DNA of 64,000 bases, taken from Caproiciproducens galactitolivorans (GTDB lineage: Bacteria > Bacillota > Clostridia > Oscillospirales > Acutalibacteraceae). The first letter of the stretch is position 1. Every line of letters begins with the position of its first letter. The stretch lies in assembly GCF_004768785.1 (NCBI RefSeq), contig NZ_SRMQ01000002.1:310001-374000 (forward strand). Direction: 5' to 3'. A program made the position numbers and the translations under genes. Shown piece after piece: positions 52,630-61,093 of this stretch. The notes beneath the pieces were generated by a model that saw only the letters and a list, made by a program, of their open reading frames with translations, searched no databases and was not told the origin of the DNA.

Positions 52630-52785
52630 TTGAAATACATTTGCATTTCATGCGGCTATGTATACGCCCCCGATGCCGGGGCTCCTGAGAATGGAATTGT
52701 ACCCGGGCTTTCATTTCAAGACCTGCCGGAAAACTGGACCTGCCTGGTTTGCGGGATGGGGATTGATATGTTCTCCGAAGAATAG
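52630..52785 (+). CDS. Rubredoxin
   Basis: A TTG start behind GGAGGGGGAG encodes 51 residues with the rubredoxin pattern: KYICISCGYVY (Cys5, Cys8), the acidic PENGIVPG loop, FQDLPENWTC (Cys38) and CLVCG (Cys41). The four Cys hold one iron. In anaerobes it donates electrons to superoxide reductase or rubrerythrin; a desulfoferrodoxin is encoded at 22379. It lies 44 nt after the DUF6514-like gene and may share its transcript. Confidence 0.92.
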   Translation: MKYICISCGYVYAPDAGAPENGIVPGLSFQDLPENWTCLVCGMGIDMFSEE

Positions 52786-53058
52786 TCCGGAGATCATTTT
52801 ATGCGTACATTTTTAAGGCGATGTTTTTTCTAAACGCAGAACGGCTATGTAAGAGCCAAGAGAATTAGTGGGGTTGTAAAGGTCATTGAACGAAATTCAT
52901 TTGAGAAAGTATTGGAAAGAATCTAATGTTATGAAAAAGTTGATAAGCGCGAAAAAAAGGGTAGTCGACTTTTGCCGGCCGCCCTTTCTTTGTTGTAATA
53001 AGTCACTCCATGGCGAAGCCAAGGAGCGAGGCTTTTCTTTCATAATTTTCGGGGAATT
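52786..53058. other. Intergenic stretch with two hairpins
   Basis: Two stem-loops are visible: GGG...CCC around 52958-52990 flanked by A and T runs, and CTCCaTGGC-gaa-GCCAaGGAG at 53006-53026 followed by T-rich sequence. They probably end the rubredoxin and YtvI-like transcripts. A 45-codon frame starting at 52931 overlaps them and is not convincing. Confidence 0.45.
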
Positions 53059-54180
53059 TCAGAATTGAATATTTTCATGGGTGTGATGTTCCGTCGGTTC
53101 TGTGGGAGCGGATTCCTGCTCTTCAAACAGGCTCGGAAGAATTTCCAGATGTGTCAGGATTTTGTAAAGAATCAGCAGTACGGAAAAGTAGATCAGCAGC
53201 CAGAAATTTTGGGCAACCAAAGAAAAATAAATAGCGGCGAGCATGGTCAAAGGATGAATATTGATGGAGGAAGAAATTATTTTCGGCTCGATCACCTGAC
53301 GGATTGCAATAATCAAAAACCAGCATAAAAGCAAGGCTCCTGCCTTCAGGAAGCTGCCTTTTATCACATAGAAGAACGCCAGGGGGATATAAATCGTGCC
53401 GGGCCCCAAAACCGGCAGAACGTCCGCAATGCCGGTAATAATGCTCAGGACGAGGGGATACGGAATACCCAAGGCGAAAAAGATGATCAGGGTTTCAATA
53501 AATGTTATAAAGTAGATAAAAAGATAGGAGCAAATGTATTTTCCGCTTAAGCTTACACCATGCTGCGAAGCGGACCGGATATTAAATGCGGCGCTTCTCG
53601 AAAACAGGGACATAATATGCGATTTAATCCTGGTCATATCTTTCGAGAAGAAGTATGTTGACAAGATCATCACGATGAACATAGTGATGATGGCAGGCAG
53701 CGAGGTTAAAAAAGCAAGTATGCTGCCGAATATCGTTTTAATAATGCCTGCGCCGGATTGGGCGATGTTTATAATCTGCTGCTGATTTTGCTGTACGTAT
53801 CTTGGATTGATTTTACTCAAATATTCGCTGGCTGTGCGGATCATCTGGTTGATTGGTTCGGTTACGGACCCGACGTCGGCAGAGATGTTGTTGAGCAGAT
53901 GGCTGATTTCATTGATCAGCCAATAACCGATTAAAAACAGAATGCCGAACACAACACAGAAAGCAATCAGCGTTGCCATCGCGGCGGCCGCACCGGGCTT
54001 GAAATGCAGGCGCTCCTTTAAAGCATTTACAAGGGGCTGTACGGCAAGCGCCAGTAAAAATCCTGCGAAAAAAGGAAAGGTATATTTTAACGTTATCGCA
54101 AACAGAAAAAATACCACAGTATATTGGATAAAAAAGTAAAGAAGCGGCTTTAACCTGGTAAGCTGACGCTTTTCGAACAA
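53059..54180 (-). CDS. AI-2E family transporter, YtvI-like
   Basis: The 373-aa protein has about eight spans and the family layout: two N-terminal spans, a soluble helical stretch (about 100-150), and a C-terminal membrane block with GIPYPLVLSIITGIADVLPV followed by LGPGTIYIPLAF. It resembles B. subtilis YtvI, a sporulation-induced membrane protein of unknown transport activity. AGGAGG precedes the ATG. Confidence 0.85.
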   Translation of the reverse strand: MFEKRQLTRLKPLLYFFIQYTVVFFLFAITLKYTFPFFAGFLLALAVQPLVNALKERLHFKPGAAAAMATLIAFCVVFGILFLIGYWLINEISHLLNNISADVGSVTEPINQMIRTASEYLSKINPRYVQQNQQQIINIAQSGAGIIKTIFGSILAFLTSLPAIITMFIVMILSTYFFSKDMTRIKSHIMSLFSRSAAFNIRSASQHGVSLSGKYICSYLFIYFITFIETLIIFFALGIPYPLVLSIITGIADVLPVLGPGTIYIPLAFFYVIKGSFLKAGALLLCWFLIIAIRQVIEPKIISSSINIHPLTMLAAIYFSLVAQNFWLLIYFSVLLILYKILTHLEILPSLFEEQESAPTEPTEHHTHENIQF

Positions 54181-54249
54181 ATGAAAACCTCCTTGTTATT
54201 CACGGCATGAAATAGTATTATAATTATAATCGATCCGTGACAAAAAAGG

Positions 54250-54286
54250 AAGTAGAAAAAGAGCGCCCCGCAATTTGCGAAGCGCT
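54250..54286 (-). terminator. Terminator of the XRE regulator gene
   Basis: On the minus strand AGCGCTTCGCAAATTGCGGGG closes as a stem with GCGCT, followed by CTTTTTC. Confidence 0.65.
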
Positions 54287-54311
54287 TCGTATCTTGCTTT
54301 CAAGAAAGCAA

Positions 54312-54569
54312 TTATTTTTCTCTGCCCAGGAGCCAGTCAACGGACACGTTGAGGATGTCTGCCAAGGCGGCAAGCTCAAAATCTGTTACATACCGGATTT
54401 GCCCTTCTAATTTGGACAAGCCCGATGCATTCATATCAACACCGTTGACCTGAAGCTGAGCTAACAGTTCCTTTTGCTTCATACCCTGGTTTTTACGCGC
54501 CATCTCCACACGCGCACCGACCAAATTACGTGTACCAAGTGCTTGTTTGCGTAATCTCACTGAGTTCAT
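54312..54569 (-). CDS. XRE-family helix-turn-helix regulator
   Basis: The 85-aa protein is almost entirely one HTH domain: VEMARKNQGMKQKELLAQLQ, then DMNASGLSKLEGQIRYVTDFE and ILNVSVDWLLG. It should bind DNA as a dimer. The start is uncertain: ATG at 54569 has the G-rich site directly against it, and GTG at 54560 would be better spaced; ATG at 54581 has none. It is divergent from pncB across a very AT-rich gap and might regulate it, which is only a positional guess. Confidence 0.82.
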   Translation of the reverse strand: MNSVRLRKQALGTRNLVGARVEMARKNQGMKQKELLAQLQVNGVDMNASGLSKLEGQIRYVTDFELAALADILNVSVDWLLGREK

Positions 54570-54581
54570 CTCCCCCCGCAT

Positions 54582-54974
54582 TAATTTTAAATTTACGCAC
54601 AGTTATTATTCCATTTGCACAGCGCCATAACAAAATTTCCTGAAAATTTACATTGGTATGGAAATTTATCAGTATAAATTCTGTTAATATCTAATAGTAT
54701 AATATTTTATTGTTTAAAATGCAATAAAATATTAAAAAAATTCACAAATAAAATCAATTATTTTTAAATTATTAATATTTTAAAGAAATTCTTATATCTT
54801 ATTTGTTATTTTGCCTTAAGATTGATATAATATTCTTTAGAAATGGTTATAATTTTGTTAAAATTGTGCGCGAAAATCAATATTGTTATTATTTTAATTT
54901 GCTGTTGTTCTATAATATGACGAGGCGATAAGGTAGAGTTACAGCAAATTAATAATTTTATGGAGCTGAATAAT
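54582..54974. other. Very AT-rich divergent promoter region
   Basis: About 390 nt with long A/T runs and no coding potential. A TATAAT at 54911-54916 probably belongs to pncB. The composition would suit a bendable regulatory region for the divergent XRE gene and pncB. Confidence 0.5.
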
Positions 54975-56432
54975 ATGAAAAACCAGAATGATTTGAAAAC
55001 CAATCTGACCATGCTGACAGATTTCTACGAAATTACCATGGCCAACGGCTATTTTACAAACGGATATGCGGACACGATCGTCTATTTCGACATGTTTTTC
55101 CGGCGCGTTCCGGACGACGGCGGATATGCGATTATGGCGGGCGTCCAGCAGCTTATCGAATATCTTGAAAATCTTACCTTTACAAAAGAAGATATTGAAT
55201 ATTTGAGAGACTGCAAAATTTTTAATGAAGATTTTATCCGTTATCTAGAAAACTTTAAATTTAGCTGTGACGTATGGGCTGTTCCGGAAGGAACCCCCAT
55301 ATTCCCTGTTGAACCGATCATTACCGTGCGCGGGCCGGTAATTCAGGCACAGTTTATTGAAACCATGCTCCTGCTTACAATCAATCATCAAAGCCTGATC
55401 GCTACAAAGGCCAACAGAATTGTCCGAGCGGCGCAGGGAAGGGCGGTAATGGAATTTGGTTCCCGGCGCGCGCAAGGCGCCGACGGGGCGATTCTGGGCG
55501 CAAGAGCGGCCTATATCGGCGGCTGCTGCGGAACAGCGTGTACAATTTGCGACCGGGACTACGGCGTTAAGGCGCTGGGTACTATGGCGCACAGTTGGAT
55601 TCAGCTTTTTGACAGCGAGCTGGAGGCGTTTCGCGCTTATGCGAGGGAATACCCAAGCCAGTGTACTTTGCTGGTTGACACCTACAATGTTTTAAAATCC
55701 GGGGTGCCCAATGCGATTAAAGTATTCAACGAGGAACTGGTTCCGCGCGGCTTCCGCCCGGCGGGAATCCGGATCGACAGCGGGGATATTACATATCTTT
55801 CCCGTAAAGCACGCAAGATGCTCGACTCGGCCGGATTTGAGGATTGTAAAATCTGCGCTTCCAATTCTCTCGACGAGTATATAATACGGGATATGCTTAT
55901 GCAAGGTGCGTGCGTCGACAGCTTCGGTGTCGGCGAAAGGCTGATCACATCTTCCAGCGAGCCGGTTTTCGGCGGGGTTTACAAGCTCAGCGGGGTGGAA
56001 GATGCGCAGGGAAATATTATACCCAAAATTAAGATTAGTGAAAATGTGGCGAAGATTACGACGCCCTGTTTTAAAAATCTTTGGCGCTTGTACGACCGGG
56101 AAAGCGGAAAGGCGATTGCCGATGTCATTACGCTTCATGACGAAGTGATTGACGACAGCAAACCCTATGAGCTGTTCGACCCGGATCATATCTGGAAACG
56201 CAAGACGGTTACCAATTTCCGCGCGGTGGAGCTGCGCGAGAAAATATTTGAACACGGAAAGTGTATAGCAAAGCCGCGGGATTTAGATGAAATAAGGGAA
56301 TACTGCATGAAGCAGGTGGACACGCTGTGGGAGGAAGTAACGCGTTTTGAAAACCCGCACCAATATTATGTGGACTTGTCGCAAAAGCTTTGGGACGTAA
56401 AAAACCGCCTGATTTCCGAGCACCGTTTTTAA
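54975..56432 (+). CDS. pncB: Nicotinate phosphoribosyltransferase
   Basis: The 485-aa enzyme makes nicotinate mononucleotide in NAD salvage. Family marks are LTMLTDFYEITMANGYF at the N-terminus, EFGSRRAQGADGAILGARAA near 160, LVDTYNVLKSG near 235, and IRIDSGDITYLSRKAR near 265, which grips the ribose phosphate. The ATG at 54975 has GGAG eight bases upstream; an ATG at 54960 overlaps that site. rnpB follows immediately. Confidence 0.95.
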   Translation: MKNQNDLKTNLTMLTDFYEITMANGYFTNGYADTIVYFDMFFRRVPDDGGYAIMAGVQQLIEYLENLTFTKEDIEYLRDCKIFNEDFIRYLENFKFSCDVWAVPEGTPIFPVEPIITVRGPVIQAQFIETMLLLTINHQSLIATKANRIVRAAQGRAVMEFGSRRAQGADGAILGARAAYIGGCCGTACTICDRDYGVKALGTMAHSWIQLFDSELEAFRAYAREYPSQCTLLVDTYNVLKSGVPNAIKVFNEELVPRGFRPAGIRIDSGDITYLSRKARKMLDSAGFEDCKICASNSLDEYIIRDMLMQGACVDSFGVGERLITSSSEPVFGGVYKLSGVEDAQGNIIPKIKISENVAKITTPCFKNLWRLYDRESGKAIADVITLHDEVIDDSKPYELFDPDHIWKRKTVTNFRAVELREKIFEHGKCIAKPRDLDEIREYCMKQVDTLWEEVTRFENPHQYYVDLSQKLWDVKNRLISEHRF

Positions 56433-56450
56433 GTTCCCAAATCCTGTCGG

Positions 56451-56479
56451 TTGACAGGCAGGGGAAAAACGATTAAAAT
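56451..56479 (+). promoter_or_regulatory. Promoter of rnpB
   Basis: TTGACA and TAAAAT are separated by 17 bp. The predicted start falls at the first base of the RNase P helix P1. Confidence 0.85.
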
Positions 56480-56485
56480 AATGAA

Positions 56486-56829
56486 TACGAGCAGGCTGAA
56501 CAGCCGCGGGTATACTCCGAAAGGACGTACCCGAGGAAAGTCCGAGCTCCACAGGGCAGAATAACGGCTAACGGCCGCCGGGGGCGACCCCAGGGAAAGT
56601 GCAACAGAGATATACCGCCGGTAACGGTAAGGGTGGAAAGGCGAGGTAAGAGCTCACCAGCGCGCGGGAGACCGCGCGGCTCTGCAAACCCTATTCGGAG
56701 CAACACCGCAGAGGGACAAATGCGTCGGCCCGGCGCGTCCCGAGAAGGTGGCATTGAGCCGTGATGGCAACATCCGGCCAAGATAGATGGCTGTTCACGA
56801 CAGAACTCGGCTTATAGGCCTGGTCGTAT
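56486..56829 (+). ncRNA. rnpB: RNase P RNA
   Basis: The conserved RNase P RNA blocks are all present in order: GAGGAAAGTCCGAGCTCC near the 5' end, GGTAAGGGTGGAAAGGCGAGG and AGAGCTCACC in the middle, and ACAGAACTCGGCTTATAGGCC at the 3' end. The ends pair as helix P1 (TACGAGCAGGC with GCCTGGTCGTA, one mismatch). The RNA processes pre-tRNA 5' ends. Frames crossing this stretch on either strand are not genes. Confidence 0.96.
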
Positions 56830-56840
56830 CTTTAAAAGAA

Positions 56841-56866
56841 AACCCGCTGATTCAGCGGGTTTTTTC
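56841..56866 (+). terminator. Terminator of rnpB
   Basis: AACCCGCTG-att-CAGCGGGTT followed by TTTTTC. Confidence 0.9.
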
Positions 56867-56987
56867 ATATTCTGCGGTTTATATTTACGGGTCTGCCTTT
56901 CAAACAAATTTCCTGATTATACAGCGGAATACGTGTTATAATGATCCTGTAACAGGTTCTTTTTTATACGGAAAGGAGACGGTTTTC

Positions 56988-58373
56988 ATGTCGATTGTGG
57001 GTGCGTTTATTGTACCTCATCCGCCGATTATCCTGCCCGAAGTCGGGCGCGGAGAGGAACGGAAGATACAAAGGACGATTGACGCCTATCGGGAAGCTGC
57101 CCGTAGGGCCGCGGCGCTTCAACCGGATACCGTTGTGGTGACTTCGCCCCATGCGACCCTGTACGCGGATTACTTCCATATTTCCCCGGGCGAAAAGGCA
57201 TGCGGCAATTTGAAAGCCTTCGGTATTCCCGGCGTTTCCCTGGAGGCACAATACGATAGCGCGTTTGTACGGGCGCTGGAGGAAGAAGCCGGAAAAGCGG
57301 GGCTCCCGGCCGGGACGTTGGGCGGGCAGGACAAAATGCTTGACCATGGTACGCTGATTCCTCTGCGCTTTTTAAATGAGACGCCGGTCAGGTATCGGCT
57401 GGTGCGCATTGGCCTTTCCGGCTTGCCCGCGCTGGAGCATTACCGCCTTGGGAAATGCATTGCTCGTACTGCCGAAAAGCTGAACCGGCGGGTCGTTTTT
57501 GTTGCCAGCGGCGACCTTTCCCATAAATTGACGGCGGAGGGGCCGTATGGCTTTGCAGAAGAAAGTCCGGAATTTGACCGGCAAGTCACAGATGCGATGG
57601 CAAAGGGCGATTTCCTGCGCTTTCTCACTTTCCCTCCCGCATTTTGCGGTGCGGCCGCGGAATGCGGACTGCGTTCTTTTATGATTATGGCGGGCGCACT
57701 CGATGGGAAAGCGGTACGCCCGGAGCTTCTTTCTTATGAAGGGCCGTTCGGCGTGGGCTATGCTGTTTGCTCCTTTGAAATTACCGGGGAGGACGACCTC
57801 CGTCACTTTGATGCCGTTTATGCAAAGGAACATCGGGCGCATCTTAACGCCGTGAAAGAAAAGGAGGATCCCTATGTTCGGTTGGCACGGCTTTCCCTGG
57901 AAACATTCATTAAAACAGGCATGCGGGCGAATATGCCCGACGGCCTTCCGGAAAAAATGCTTCAACAGCGGGCGGGCGTATTTGTGTCCCTGAAAAAATA
58001 CGGGGAACTCCGGGGCTGTATCGGCACGATTGAACCGGTGACCGGCAACGTGGCGGAGGAAATCCTGCAAAATGCGGTCAGCGCAGGCGTGGAAGATCCG
58101 CGTTTTCCATCCGTAACCGCGTCGGAACTGCCCGATCTTGTATACAGCGTGGATGTGCTTGCGAAACCGGAACCGATTGCGTCCATTTCGGAATTGGATG
58201 TGAAACGCTATGGCGTGATCGTATCAAGCGGATATAAGCGCGGCCTTCTTCTGCCGAATCTGGAGGGGGTGGATACGCCGGAACAGCAGGTGTCCATCGC
58301 AAAGCAGAAGGCAGGGATTCACCGTGGGGAGCGCTTTTCGCTCGAACGGTTTGAGGTGGTGCGTCATACATGA
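56988..58373 (+). CDS. AmmeMemoRadiSam fusion protein: Memo/LigB-like domain plus AMMECR1 domain
   Basis: The 461-aa protein joins two domains. Residues 1-265 form a class III extradiol dioxygenase-like (Memo/LigB) domain, with VPHPPIILPEVG at the start and DLSHKL near 180. Residues about 290-455 form an AMMECR1 domain, with GVFVSLKKYGELRGCIGTI near 330. A radical SAM gene overlaps its stop (ATGA), completing the AmmeMemoRadiSam set. The substrate of this widespread set is not established to my knowledge. The ATG at 56988 follows AAAGGAG; upstream in-frame codons run into rnpB. Confidence 0.92.
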   Translation: MSIVGAFIVPHPPIILPEVGRGEERKIQRTIDAYREAARRAAALQPDTVVVTSPHATLYADYFHISPGEKACGNLKAFGIPGVSLEAQYDSAFVRALEEEAGKAGLPAGTLGGQDKMLDHGTLIPLRFLNETPVRYRLVRIGLSGLPALEHYRLGKCIARTAEKLNRRVVFVASGDLSHKLTAEGPYGFAEESPEFDRQVTDAMAKGDFLRFLTFPPAFCGAAAECGLRSFMIMAGALDGKAVRPELLSYEGPFGVGYAVCSFEITGEDDLRHFDAVYAKEHRAHLNAVKEKEDPYVRLARLSLETFIKTGMRANMPDGLPEKMLQQRAGVFVSLKKYGELRGCIGTIEPVTGNVAEEILQNAVSAGVEDPRFPSVTASELPDLVYSVDVLAKPEPIASISELDVKRYGVIVSSGYKRGLLLPNLEGVDTPEQQVSIAKQKAGIHRGERFSLERFEVVRHT

Positions 58374-59197
58374 AAACCGTATGTGAGGTGTGCCCCCATT
58401 TCTGCAATCTGCAAGAAGGGCAAACCGGCTTTTGCCGTGCGCGCAGCAATGAAGGCGGGAAAATCGTTTGCAAAAATTACGGCAGGCTGACCGCGCTGGC
58501 GCTTGATCCCATTGAGAAGAAGCCGCTGCAGCGGTTCTATCCGGGAAGCAGGATTTTGTCGGTGGGCAGCTACGGCTGTAATTTGCGCTGCCCGTTTTGC
58601 CAGAATTGCGAGATTTCCATGGCGGACGGGGAGCAAATTGAAACCGTCGAGGTCTCCCCGGCAGCACTTGTGGGCAAAGCGCTGGAATTGCTCCCGCGCG
58701 GGAACATCGGGATTGCCTATACCTATAACGAACCGCTGGTCGGGTACGAGTATGTCCGGGACTGTGCAAAGCTTGCAAAGGAGCATGGCTTGAAAAATGT
58801 TGTGGTAACCAACGGGAACATCAATGAAAAACCGCTGCAGGCGCTTCTTCCGGATATTGATGCCATGAACATCGATCTGAAAGGGTTTACGGAGCGTTTT
58901 TACACAGCCATCGGCGGCGATTTGGAAACCGTTAAGCGTTCCATTCAAATCGCGGCGGAACGCTGCCATGTGGAGGTTACCACGCTTGTGATTCCGGGGG
59001 AAAACGACAGCGTGGAAGAAATGGACGCGCTTTCCAGATGGCTTGCCGGCGTAAGCCCGGAAATCCCGCTGCATGTTTCGCGCTTTTTCCCGCGTTGGCG
59101 GATGACCGACCGCGGTCCCACGCCGGTGGAAACGATTGATTGTCTGGCGGAAACGGCACGTAAAAATCTGCGGTATGTTTATAAGGGGAATTGCTGA
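58370..59197 (+). CDS. AmmeMemoRadiSam system radical SAM enzyme
   Basis: The 275-aa enzyme has the radical SAM cluster motif CNLRCPFC (Cys70, Cys74, Cys77). Its N-terminus carries four further Cys (Cys5, Cys8, Cys12, Cys22) in CEVCPHFC...GFC, typical of the PflA-like branch with an extra metal site. AYTYNEPLVGYEY near 120 and TLVIPGENDS near 205 are family features. It should generate a 5'-deoxyadenosyl radical to modify the partner protein or its substrate. Translation is coupled to the upstream fusion gene. Confidence 0.93.
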   Translation: MKTVCEVCPHFCNLQEGQTGFCRARSNEGGKIVCKNYGRLTALALDPIEKKPLQRFYPGSRILSVGSYGCNLRCPFCQNCEISMADGEQIETVEVSPAALVGKALELLPRGNIGIAYTYNEPLVGYEYVRDCAKLAKEHGLKNVVVTNGNINEKPLQALLPDIDAMNIDLKGFTERFYTAIGGDLETVKRSIQIAAERCHVEVTTLVIPGENDSVEEMDALSRWLAGVSPEIPLHVSRFFPRWRMTDRGPTPVETIDCLAETARKNLRYVYKGNC

Positions 59198-59203
59198 AAA
59201 AAA

Positions 59204-59238
59204 CAGAGGTCGGAAGGCTTTCCAACCTCTGCTTTTGT
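59204..59238 (+). terminator. Terminator of the AmmeMemoRadiSam operon
   Basis: CAGAGGTcGGAA / TTCCaACCTCTG stem followed by CTTTTG. Confidence 0.85.
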
Positions 59239-59392
59239 TTACTATGAGTATAATATGAATGATATATTACTAAAATTAATAACAAATGGGAGCCGGAACG
59301 GCCTTTTTTTGCCATCCGGCCGCCTGTAATCCGAAATGGCTTACATAAGAAAAGCAGCTTAAGTCATACTAATCCGGAGGAGGCGATCCGCC

Positions 59393-60388
59393 TTGTATCC
59401 GGAGCAGATTTATTACGAGCCTGCCGCGCTGGACTATCCGCTTGGCAAAGCCCTGCGCGAACGCTATTCCAACGCGCCGTGGATTCCCATAGAGAGCCAT
59501 AACAAGATTGACGAGCTTCGCACCCGGCCCAACAGCGATTTTGCCCGCATGAAGCGGTATCTGGTTGTCGGGGTGCGCAAAACCCATAAGTATGTTCCAA
59601 ACCATAAGGTTTCCGATTTCCTGGTGCCGTACACATCTTCCGGCTGCAGCGCAATGTGCCTGTACTGCTATTTGGTGTGTAACTATAATAAATGTTCGTA
59701 TTTAAGGCTGTTTGTAAACCGGGAGGAAATGCTGCGAAAGCTCATGAAGACCGCTTTAAACGCGGACCGCGATCTGACCTTTGAAATCGGAAGCAACAGC
59801 GACCTGATACTGGAAAATACGATTACCGGCAATCTGCCGTGGACAATTGAGCAGTTTGCAAAATTGGAGAAAGGATTTCTTACCTTTCCCACGAAATTTG
59901 ATTCGGTGGATTCCTTGTTAACGCTTGATCACCGTGGACGGGTGATTGCGCGGATGAGCGTGAATCCGCAGGAGATTATTTCGAAGGTGGAATTCGGAAC
60001 ATCTCCGCTTTTCAACCGGATAGCCGCGGTCAATCGGCTTGGTGAAGCGGGCTATCGCGTCGGGCTTTTGATTGCGCCGGTTATTTTGCTGGAAAATTGG
60101 GAGCTTCTTTATCGTGAGCTTCTGGATATTTTGGAGGAACGGCTTTCACCGGCTGTGAAAAAGAGCATGTTTATTGAAATCATTTTTATGACGTATAGCT
60201 ACGTTCAGAATGCAATCAATACGGAGGCATTCCCAAACGCCGTACAGCTTTTTCACAAAGGGCAGATGACGGGCAGGGGACGGGGGAAATACTGCTATAC
60301 TGCCCCTTTGCGCGCGTCGGGGGAGCAATTTTTAAGGCAGGAGATCGGCCGGCGCTTCGGGAAAAACAAAATCTTATATATTGTTTAA
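59393..60388 (+). CDS. splB: Spore photoproduct lyase family radical SAM protein
   Basis: The 331-aa protein matches SplB, which repairs the thymine dimer of spore DNA during germination. The cluster motif is CSAMCLYC (Cys85, Cys89, Cys92). Later stretches such as RMSVNPQEI, FGTSPLFNRIAAV and GYRVGLLIAPVI follow the family closely. At the position of the conserved hydrogen-donor Cys (Cys141 of B. subtilis, in a Cys-Thr-Ser-Asp setting) this protein reads FEIGSNSD, with Ser instead. Cys96 and Cys101 are extra. TTG is the start, behind GGAGGAGGCG. Confidence 0.92.
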   Translation: MYPEQIYYEPAALDYPLGKALRERYSNAPWIPIESHNKIDELRTRPNSDFARMKRYLVVGVRKTHKYVPNHKVSDFLVPYTSSGCSAMCLYCYLVCNYNKCSYLRLFVNREEMLRKLMKTALNADRDLTFEIGSNSDLILENTITGNLPWTIEQFAKLEKGFLTFPTKFDSVDSLLTLDHRGRVIARMSVNPQEIISKVEFGTSPLFNRIAAVNRLGEAGYRVGLLIAPVILLENWELLYRELLDILEERLSPAVKKSMFIEIIFMTYSYVQNAINTEAFPNAVQLFHKGQMTGRGRGKYCYTAPLRASGEQFLRQEIGRRFGKNKILYIV

Positions 60389-60395
60389 ATAAAAA

Positions 60396-60446
60396 GGAGG
60401 AACTGCAAAACGAAAAACGGAGAAGTTCCTCCCTTATTATTTTTTG
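60396..60446 (+). terminator. Terminator between splB and the DUF4430 gene
   Basis: GGAGGAACT / AGTTCCTCC stem with a 19-nt loop, then a T-rich stretch; it may serve both converging transcripts. Confidence 0.75.
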
Positions 60447-60484
60447 AGTTTTTTTAAGAAAATAGTCTGGAAAGGTACGGTGCC

Positions 60485-61093
60485 TTAAGCGCCGCAAATG
60501 AACAGCCACTGAATTTTATCGCCGTTTTTTAATTGATATTGGTTACAGCCTACAGGGGGCTGTTTTCCGTTCACCGTGTATGTCCACCCGCTGGATGCGC
60601 CGAAATCTTTTTCGTAGATATTGTGAATTCCTTTTATATAAATGGACTGATAAACAGGAGCAGAGGCGGATTCCATCGGAATGCCATTCGATTTCGTTTC
60701 GCGCAGGAGCACGTCGTAAACTGTCTCCCCGTTTTTGATTTCCACGCTCTTTTCCGCGAGGATAACCCCATCCTTTGGTACGAGAGAAAGTTTGTCTTCG
60801 CTAAATTTTTCCCGGTTTTTCAAAATATCGTTGCACGAGATAAACAATGTGCAGCGCAATTCCTTTTTTATCATTTTTGCGGAACCGGAAGCCGTATTCG
60901 GCGCGGTCTGTGAAACGTTCGCGGAGAAAGCGGCGCCCGAAGTTTCCCCCTGGCCCGCTATTTCTGAGGAAATAGCGGAGCTTTCAGGTGCGCCCGCCGA
61001 GATTGCCGCATGCTGGGAAGGAAACTTCGCCTTACATCCGGAAAGAACGGCGAAAATACAGAACAGAGCAAAGATTTTTCTAATATATTTCAC
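60485..61093 (-). CDS. DUF4430 lipoprotein
   Basis: The 202-aa protein has a lipobox (VLSGC, Cys20), a Ser/Ala-rich spacer (about 22-72), and a C-terminal DUF4430 domain like the C-terminal part of cobalamin carriers (GETVYDVLLRE, GASSGWTYTVNGKQPPVGCN, LKNGDKIQWLFI). It should sit on the outer membrane face and bind a partner protein or ligand. The GTG start overlaps the stop of the beta-propeller gene (GTGA), so the two are made together. Confidence 0.85.
   Translation of the reverse strand: MKYIRKIFALFCIFAVLSGCKAKFPSQHAAISAGAPESSAISSEIAGQGETSGAAFSANVSQTAPNTASGSAKMIKKELRCTLFISCNDILKNREKFSEDKLSLVPKDGVILAEKSVEIKNGETVYDVLLRETKSNGIPMESASAPVYQSIYIKGIHNIYEKDFGASSGWTYTVNGKQPPVGCNQYQLKNGDKIQWLFICGA

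Noticed and set aside
52931-53068. 45-codon frame starting Met-Lys-Lys-Leu-Ile
   Set aside because: Crosses two hairpins that look like terminators, has no binding site, and overlaps the end of the YtvI-like gene.
56787-56987. 67-codon upstream extension of the AmmeMemoRadiSam fusion gene
   Set aside because: It runs through the 3' end of rnpB and its terminator; a well-placed start follows at 56988.
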